Shown: positions 9,370 to 13,184 of the stretch, in pieces | How the letters are laid out: each line of letters opens with the position of its first letter | Numbering within the stretch: the stretch's first letter is position 1 | Assembly (NCBI GenBank): GCA_021793095.1 | Contig: JAJYTK010000008.1 | Span: 1-13,184, forward strand | From: Pseudomonadota bacterium | GTDB taxonomy: Bacteria; Pseudomonadota; Gammaproteobacteria; Burkholderiales; Burkholderiaceae_B | Direction: 5' to 3' | DNA: 13,184 nucleotides | The notes under the pieces: model-generated | What the model was told of the DNA's origin: nothing | The model's database searches: none | What the model saw: the letters and a program-made list of their open reading frames with translations, nothing else | Program-made: the position numbers and the translations under genes

Positions 9370-10245
9370 TTAGGAAGATTTTTGTGCAGCGGCAACCTCT
9401 GCAGCGAAATCCTCTTGGCGGCGCTCAATACCTTCGCCCACGACATAAATGACGTAAGCATTAACGCTGGCATCATTTTCTTTGAGCATTTGCTCTACGC
9501 TCTTTTTGTCATCCTTGACGAAGGCCTGCCCCAGCAGTGTCGTTTCCTGCACAAACTTGTCGACGCTACCTGTGACAATTTTTTCAATGATGTGTTCGGG
9601 GCGACCCAACTCTTTGGCCTTTTCTTCGGCCAAACGTGCCTCGCGCTCGAGGACCTCATTGTCTAGTTGATCACGGCTCAGGGCCTGGGGACGCATCGCT
9701 GCGACGTGCATGGCCACATCACGGCCCACCTCATCGCTGCCGGTATGGTCAATCATGACGCCAATTTTACCGCCGTGCACATAATCGGAAAGACGGCCCT
9801 CTGTCTCAAGACGCTCGAAACGACGGATAGTGATATTTTCGCCAATACGACCAATCAGCTCGGCACGAAACTCTTCGACCGTCTTACCCTCAAAGGGCAG
9901 CGCACCCAGGGCCTCGAGATCGGCGGGATTTTCTTTTGCCACCAATTTGGCGATATCATCGACAAACTTGATGAACTCTTCGTTTTTGGCCACAAAGTCT
10001 GTCTCGCAGTTTACCTCAACCAGAGCACCTTGCTTGCCGTCCTCGCTAATAGAAACACCCACCAAACCCTCGGCAGTGACACGAGAGGCCGCCTGGCTGG
10101 CTTTGCTGCCAAGCTTGACGCGCAGCAACTCTTCGGCCTGAGCCATATCACCATTTGCCTCAACCAGCGCTTTTTTGCACTCCATCATGGGTGCATCGGT
10201 TTTTGCGCGCAACTCTTTAACCATAGATGCTGTAATTTCAGCCAC
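9370..10245 (-). CDS. tsf: Translation elongation factor Ts
   Basis: EF-Ts recycles EF-Tu by GDP/GTP exchange. I choose GTG at 10245 as the start, giving 291 residues that begin (M)[19 protein letters not shown], the standard family N-terminus; GGAG sits 6 nt upstream. The same frame is open to an ATG at 10374, but the extra 43 residues (proline/arginine-rich) do not resemble EF-Ts and cover an inverted repeat in the rpsB-tsf gap. Motifs: a UBA-like N-terminal domain with [18 protein letters not shown], then [12 protein letters not shown] with TDFV at about 82-85, the EF-Tu contact loop. The core and C-terminal domains follow (e.g. HVAAMRPQ). The gene ends in AAQKSS, the stop lying at 9370. 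It follows rpsB by 172 nt, the usual rpsB-tsf operon. Confidence 0.97.
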   Translation of the reverse strand: MAEITASMVKELRAKTDAPMMECKKALVEANGDMAQAEELLRVKLGSKASQAASRVTAEGLVGVSISEDGKQGALVEVNCETDFVAKNEEFIKFVDDIAKLVAKENPADLEALGALPFEGKTVEEFRAELIGRIGENITIRRFERLETEGRLSDYVHGGKIGVMIDHTGSDEVGRDVAMHVAAMRPQALSRDQLDNEVLEREARLAEEKAKELGRPEHIIEKIVTGSVDKFVQETTLLGQAFVKDDKKSVEQMLKENDASVNAYVIYVVGEGIERRQEDFAAEVAAAQKSS

Positions 10246-10249
10246 AATA

Positions 10250-10255
10250 CTCTCC
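10250..10255 (-). promoter_or_regulatory. Shine-Dalgarno that fixes the GTG start of tsf
   Basis: On the minus strand GGAGAG is followed by TATT and then GTG (10245-10243); GGAG is 6 nt from the start. This spacing, together with the EF-Ts-like N-terminus right after the GTG, selects it over the upstream in-frame ATG at 10374. Confidence 0.8.
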
Positions 10256-10310
10256 AATTCGATATTTGACCCCGGAAGAATCGAGGTAAGTTGATAAGGG
10301 GGGACTGGGA

Positions 10311-10351
10311 CAGGCCTGCCTTTTAGTGCCAACGCACACTGAGCAGGCCTG
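10311..10351 (-). repeat. 9-bp inverted repeat in the rpsB-tsf intercistronic gap
   Basis: Arms CAGGCCTGC (10311-10319) and GCAGGCCTG (10343-10351) are perfect reverse complements, with 23 nt between them that can add a small AGTG/CACT stem (10325-10328 with 10337-10340). No T run follows in the transcription direction (the next bases are TCCCAGTCCCC), so it is not a standard intrinsic terminator. It could be a processing site, an attenuator or an mRNA-stabilising hairpin controlling the S2:EF-Ts ratio. The role is inferred. Confidence 0.5.
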
Positions 10352-10417
10352 CAGCGTTCGCCCGCAGCGACCAAAATGGGAGCTTGGTCAGGGGCGTGTC
10401 AGAAATGAGGGGTGGGA

Positions 10418-11254
10418 TTACTCGGTTTCGCGTGTCGTATCTGCGTCAGCCTCTGCAGGTGCTGCTGCCTCTGCTGGGGACTCAGCGGATTCTGCTGCGT
10501 CAACCTCGGCCTCGTCAGCCTCATCAACCTCAACAAAATCTTCGCCCTCACGCAGCTCTTCGACCAAGCCACTGAGCGCACGGCTGCGCCCCTCTAGGAT
10601 AGCGTCAGCAATGCCACGCGTATAAAGCGCGATGGCCTTGGCTGAGTCATCGTTACCGGGGATCACACGCTCGATGCCCTCGGGGGAATTATTGGTATCG
10701 ACCACACCAATGACAGGGATCCCTAGCTTGTGCGCCTCGGCAACAGCAATTGCGTGATAGCCGACATCAACAACAAACAGCGCATCTGGTAACTTGGTGA
10801 GGTCCTTGATGCCACCAATCGAACGGTTGAGCTTGTCAATCTCACGCTCCATGAGCAGACCCTCTTTGTTGGTCAAGCGCTCAAGCACACCCTCTTCGAC
10901 CTGGGCTTCCATGTCTTTAAGACGCTTGATTGAGCTTTTAACCGTTTTAAAGTTGGTCATCATGCCACCTAACCAGCGGTTATCCACGTAGGGCATACCG
11001 CAGCGTTGGGCCTCCTCGGCAACAATATCGCGTGCTGCGCGTTTGGTACCTACAAACAGGATAGTCCCCCCCTCAGCCGCAATCTGGCTCGCGTACTTTT
11101 GAGCCTCGACGAACATCACCGCAGTTTTTTCGAGGTTGACGATGTGAATGCCATTGCGGCGGCCAAAAATATAAGGGGCCATCTTGGGATCCCAAAAACG
11201 TGTTTGGTGACCAAAGTGAACGCCCGCAGCGAGCATTTTACGCATTAAAGACAT
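10418..11254 (-). CDS. rpsB: 30S ribosomal protein S2 with acidic C-terminal extension
   Basis: S2 binds the back of the 30S head/body junction late in assembly and is needed for S1 binding. I use ATG at 11254, giving 278 residues beginning [20 protein letters not shown], the family N-terminus. GGAG at 11263-11266 lies 8 nt upstream. An in-frame ATG at 11299 would add 15 atypical residues and is rejected. Conserved blocks: [15 protein letters not shown] (11-25), [12 protein letters not shown] (65-76), [16 protein letters not shown] (89-104), [10 protein letters not shown] (156-165) and [14 protein letters not shown] (178-191). From about residue 237 the protein carries an extra ~40-residue tail dominated by Glu, Asp and Ala, whereas most S2 proteins end near 240-250. 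It is the first gene of the minus-strand run and is probably autoregulated through its leader. Confidence 0.98.
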   Translation of the reverse strand: MSLMRKMLAAGVHFGHQTRFWDPKMAPYIFGRRNGIHIVNLEKTAVMFVEAQKYASQIAAEGGTILFVGTKRAARDIVAEEAQRCGMPYVDNRWLGGMMTNFKTVKSSIKRLKDMEAQVEEGVLERLTNKEGLLMEREIDKLNRSIGGIKDLTKLPDALFVVDVGYHAIAVAEAHKLGIPVIGVVDTNNSPEGIERVIPGNDDSAKAIALYTRGIADAILEGRSRALSGLVEELREGEDFVEVDEADEAEVDAAESAESPAEAAAPAEADADTTRETE

Positions 11255-11326
11255 GATAAATTCTCCAAGGGTTCGGTCTAACAAGTCATCAGGATCCATA
11301 AGTCGGACACCCTTTGATGATGACCT
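11255..11326 (-). promoter_or_regulatory. rpsB 5' leader with possible pseudoknot ending at the Shine-Dalgarno
   Basis: Read on the transcript strand, GUCAUCA (11324-11318) can pair with UGAUGAC (11291-11285), 7 bp. Inside that loop AAGGGU (11314-11309) can pair with ACCCUU (11272-11267), 6 bp, which directly abuts the GGAG Shine-Dalgarno (11266-11263). The two stems interleave, the arrangement of an H-type pseudoknot. A competing small hairpin GUCC/GGAU can form within the loop. In E. coli, S2 represses rpsB-tsf through the rpsB leader, so an S2-responsive element is a reasonable inference here, but the fold is unverified. Confidence 0.45.
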
Positions 11327-11358
11327 GCGCCTTTCTTTAAATGAAATGAAAAATTAGC

Positions 11359-11371
11359 AAACCTCAGGTTT
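11359..11371. repeat. Operator-like 13-bp palindrome near the putative rpsB promoter
   Basis: AAACCTCAGGTTT reads as AAACCT and AGGTTT around a single central base. It overlaps the edge of a TATAAA box on the minus strand. Size and symmetry would suit a dimeric DNA-binding protein, but a chance palindrome in AT-rich DNA is possible. Confidence 0.35.
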
Positions 11372-11460
11372 TATAATTTAAAAAGCAACCCCAAGGGTTT
11401 TCTCATAGAAAAATAGTGGTATGCTTTTTATATCACTCAAGTTTTTAGCATGTGGCGCCA

Positions 11461-11481
11461 AATAAATTATCTAAATTTATT
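11461..11481. repeat. 8-bp AT-only inverted repeat upstream of map
   Basis: AATAAATT (11461-11468) and AATTTATT (11474-11481) are perfect reverse complements around ATCTA. Being AT-only it would make a weak RNA hairpin, so a DNA-level site (operator or bending sequence) is likelier than a terminator. It lies about 55 nt upstream of the putative map -10 box. Confidence 0.35.
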
Positions 11482-11534
11482 CAAAGCTACGCCCAAAAAC
11501 TCAAGCTAAAAACCCAAAAAAGCTAATCAAGCAT

Positions 11535-11540
11535 TATACT
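11535..11540 (+). promoter_or_regulatory. Putative -10 box of the map-glnD promoter
   Basis: TATACT matches the sigma-70 -10 consensus in 5 of 6 positions and lies 26 nt before the map ATG, implying a short leader of about 20 nt. No good -35 box is found 16-18 nt upstream (ACCCAA-like sequence only), so the promoter may be weak or activator-dependent. Confidence 0.4.
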
Positions 11541-11566
11541 ATTTTTCACACCCACTAGACAAGTTT

Positions 11567-12394
11567 ATGGAAAAAATACTCGTCACCGATCCCAAAGACC
11601 TAGACAAAATGCGCGCCGCTTGCCAAGCAGCAGCCCAAACCCTTGATTATTTAGAACAATTTATTAAGCCTGGCGTCACGACTGCAGAAATAGATCGGTT
11701 GTGCTTGGAGTACATCACCGATGAACTCAATGTACAATCCGCGACAGTCGGTTATGCCCCGGCTGGCTACCCTCCTTTTCCTGGTGCAGTGTGCACATCG
11801 GTCAACCATGTGATTTGTCACGGCATTCCCAGCGATAAAAAGCTCAAAAAAGGTGACATTATCAATCTGGATGTCACGGTGATCAAAGATGGCTGGTATG
11901 GGGATACCAGTCGCATGTTTTTTGTGGGCGAGCCTTCTATCTTGGCGCGTCGCCTAACTAATGTCACCTACGAATGTATGTGGTTAGGCATCGAGCAGGT
12001 GCGCCCCGGGGCGACCCTTGGCGACATCGGGCACGCCATACAACAGCATGCCGAGAGCCATGACTATTCCGTGGTGCGCGAGTACTGCGGCCACGGCATC
12101 GGCCAGGCCTTTCACCAAGACCCTCAGGTGTTGCATTATGGTCGCCCTGGAACCGGGATGGTTCTTGAGCCTGGCATGATTTTTACCATTGAACCCATGA
12201 TCAACGCGGGCCGACGCGAACTGCGCACACTCCCAGATCAATGGACTGTGGTCACTCGAGATCGTAGCCTTTCGGCCCAGTGGGAGCACACCATCCTCGT
12301 TACCGACACAGGTTATGAGGTGCTGACGGTTTCTCCTGGCATGCCACAACCACCCAAATTTGTTAAAGGCTTTGTGTCCGCACTACAAAGTTAA
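11567..12394 (+). CDS. map: Type I methionine aminopeptidase
   Basis: Map removes the initiator Met from nascent proteins with small second residues (cytoplasm, ribosome-associated). The 275-residue protein is a single M24A pita-bread domain, slightly longer than E. coli Map (264) at the C-terminus. All five metal ligands are seen: D102 and D113 (NLDVTVIKDGWYGDTSR), H176 (GHGIGQAFHQDP), E209 (FTIEPM) and E240 (WEHTILV). H85 in ICHGIP is the substrate-contacting His. Start ATG at 11567 is preceded by only a weak purine stretch (ACAAG), and the leader appears short. It is transcribed divergently from rpsB and runs 3 nt short of glnD, so the two form an operon. The rpsB/map divergence is the usual arrangement in many proteobacteria. 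Confidence 0.97.
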   Translation: MEKILVTDPKDLDKMRAACQAAAQTLDYLEQFIKPGVTTAEIDRLCLEYITDELNVQSATVGYAPAGYPPFPGAVCTSVNHVICHGIPSDKKLKKGDIINLDVTVIKDGWYGDTSRMFFVGEPSILARRLTNVTYECMWLGIEQVRPGATLGDIGHAIQQHAESHDYSVVREYCGHGIGQAFHQDPQVLHYGRPGTGMVLEPGMIFTIEPMINAGRRELRTLPDQWTVVTRDRSLSAQWEHTILVTDTGYEVLTVSPGMPQPPKFVKGFVSALQS

Positions 12395-12397
12395 ATC

Positions 12398-13184
12398 ATG
12401 CACGGGGCCATCGATTCAATCAGGAATCAATACCAGGCGCAGCGGGCCAGTGCCATTGCCCGCTATCGCCTCCGCCCCAACCCCCAAAGGCTGCTCCACA
12501 GACTCAGCCGTCATACAGACCATTGCCTAAAACAATTATTTCAGCAATTTCCACTGCCTGATGGCGCCACTTGCCTGGCCCTAGGCGGCTATGGTAGACA
12601 GGCGCTTTACCCGCACTCAGACATTGATCTTCTATTTTTAGTCCCAGCGCCAATCGAATCATCAAAAGAGCAGCACCAACTCGAACAATTAATTGCCGCT
12701 TGTTGGGATATGGGGTTAGCCATTTCTCATTCAGTTGAAACACTTGAGCAATGCCTCAAGCGTTGCACTCAAGACATTGCGCTACAGACGGCTTTACTTG
12801 AGGCTCGTTACTTAGAGGGCAATAAAAGCCTATGGCTTTCCTTAAGGCAAAAACATCAGCAACAACTGGATTTGGCAGCTTTCTATCGGCTCAAACGCCA
12901 AGAGATGCAGCAACGGCATCGTGCCTTTCAAAACACCCCCTATGCCCTAGAGCCTAACTGCAAGGAGTCCCCGGGGGGATTACGCGATCTGCAACTACTG
13001 GGTTGGCTGGCGCATGCTGCTGGAGTGGGTCGCGATTGGGCTGAAATTGCTCAATCTGGCCTCCTGACCGAAGCTGAAAAAAAAGCGATTGAACGTGTGA
13101 CCCTCGCATTGATGCGATTAAGGATAGAGCTGCACCTACTTACTGATCGTGCAGAGGATACACTGCGTTTTGATTTACAGCCAC
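12398..13184 (+). CDS. glnD: [Protein-PII] uridylyltransferase/uridylyl-removing enzyme GlnD, N-terminal part (cut by window edge)
   Basis: GlnD is the glutamine sensor that uridylylates PII proteins when nitrogen is short and removes UMP when it is plentiful. The frame is open from ATG 12398 to the right edge, 262 codons; full-length enzymes are about 850-890 residues, so the HD (uridylyl-removing) and two ACT (glutamine-binding) domains are missing. The nucleotidyltransferase domain is visible: GGYGRQALYPHSDIDLLF with G63/G64 and the metal-binding D75 and D77. Further on are LEARYLEG and the conserved EPNCKESPGGLRDLQLLGWLA block. The N-terminus before the GG motif is shorter than in E. coli by about 30 residues. 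The start lies 3 nt beyond the map stop in the same frame, without a good Shine-Dalgarno, so translation probably depends on coupling to map. Confidence 0.95.
   Translation, partial: MHGAIDSIRNQYQAQRASAIARYRLRPNPQRLLHRLSRHTDHCLKQLFQQFPLPDGATCLALGGYGRQALYPHSDIDLLFLVPAPIESSKEQHQLEQLIAACWDMGLAISHSVETLEQCLKRCTQDIALQTALLEARYLEGNKSLWLSLRQKHQQQLDLAAFYRLKRQEMQQRHRAFQNTPYALEPNCKESPGGLRDLQLLGWLAHAAGVGRDWAEIAQSGLLTEAEKKAIERVTLALMRLRIELHLLTDRAEDTLRFDLQP

Larger units (their letters stand above)
11255..11566. other. 312-nt AT-rich divergent intergenic region between rpsB and map
   Basis: No protein-coding gene is supported here. It must contain the promoters of both divergent units. It holds the rpsB leader on the right-to-left side and the palindromes AAACCTCAGGTTT (11359-11371), AACCC/GGGTT (11387-11391 with 11395-11399) and an 8-bp AT-only inverted repeat (11461-11481). 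Three copies of AAGCTA begin at 11484, 11503 and 11520. For rpsB the best promoter-like boxes are TTGGGG (11394-11389) and TATAAA (11375-11370) on the minus strand, but the 13-nt spacing is too short, so I do not call that promoter separately. Confidence 0.6.

Noticed and set aside
9667..10269. 200-codon open frame on the plus strand, opposite tsf
   Set aside because: It is the mirror of a well-supported EF-Ts gene. It has no recognisable domain or family, and its composition follows from the tsf codons.
10246..10374. Upstream extension of tsf to an in-frame ATG at 10374
   Set aside because: The 43 extra residues do not look like EF-Ts, and GTG 10245 has a well-placed GGAG and the standard family N-terminus.
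11255..11299. Upstream ATG at 11299 for rpsB
   Set aside because: It adds 15 atypical residues; the ATG at 11254 has GGAG at 8 nt and the conserved S2 N-terminus. The extra codons overlap the leader structure.
12504..12743. 79-codon minus-strand open frame within glnD
   Set aside because: It lies opposite the conserved nucleotidyltransferase motif of glnD, so it is a shadow.
1..13184. Search for a hidden novel system: mobile elements, CRISPR repeats, toxin-antitoxin pairs, tRNAs, prophage or defence genes
   Set aside because: Every long frame with family motifs belongs to a conserved housekeeping gene in its usual order. No repeat arrays, transposase motifs, tRNA cloverleafs or abrupt composition changes were noticed by eye.

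Overview
This window is a chromosomal housekeeping block from a Gram-negative proteobacterium. It is most likely a betaproteobacterium of the Burkholderiales, and I favour an Alcaligenaceae-type organism of moderate GC. The assignment rests on the gene order rpsB-tsf-pyrH-frr-uppS-cdsA-dxr-rseP-bamA-skp-lpxD with a divergent map-glnD pair, and on the look of the proteins. The genus is inference.

Layout. A run of eleven genes is read right to left (minus strand) from 11254 down to the left edge. In order of transcription they are: ribosomal protein S2 (rpsB), elongation factor Ts (tsf), UMP kinase (pyrH), ribosome recycling factor (frr), undecaprenyl diphosphate synthase (uppS), CDP-diglyceride synthase (cdsA), DXP reductoisomerase (dxr), site-2 protease RseP (rseP), outer-membrane assembly factor BamA (bamA), periplasmic chaperone Skp (skp) and the N-terminal two thirds of LpxD (lpxD, cut by the left edge). 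From pyrH to lpxD the gaps are only about 2-65 nt and no strong terminator is visible, so this looks like one long transcription unit. Larger gaps occur only at rpsB/tsf (172 nt) and tsf/pyrH (97-101 nt), and both hold inverted repeats. A 312-nt AT-rich divergent region (11255-11566) separates rpsB from the plus-strand pair map (methionine aminopeptidase) and glnD (PII uridylyltransferase, cut by the right edge).

How they work together. rpsB, tsf and frr serve translation, and pyrH supplies UDP/UTP. dxr makes the MEP-pathway precursor of isoprenoids, uppS builds the C55 lipid carrier, and cdsA makes CDP-diacylglycerol for phospholipids. rseP, bamA, skp and lpxD cover envelope-stress proteolysis, outer-membrane protein folding and lipid A synthesis. 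The cluster thus couples protein synthesis to envelope growth. Divergent map handles N-terminal Met removal and glnD senses nitrogen status.

I found no mobile element, CRISPR array, tRNA/rRNA gene, toxin-antitoxin or defence system, and no evidence of a previously undescribed multi-gene system. The protein-coding content is ordinary. The points worth a second look are regulatory or structural: a possible pseudoknot in the rpsB 5' leader ending at its Shine-Dalgarno, a 13-bp hairpin between tsf and pyrH, small palindromes in the divergent promoter region, and an acidic Ala/Glu-rich C-terminal tail on S2. All positions and base pairings were read by eye. No alignment, folding or database search was run.
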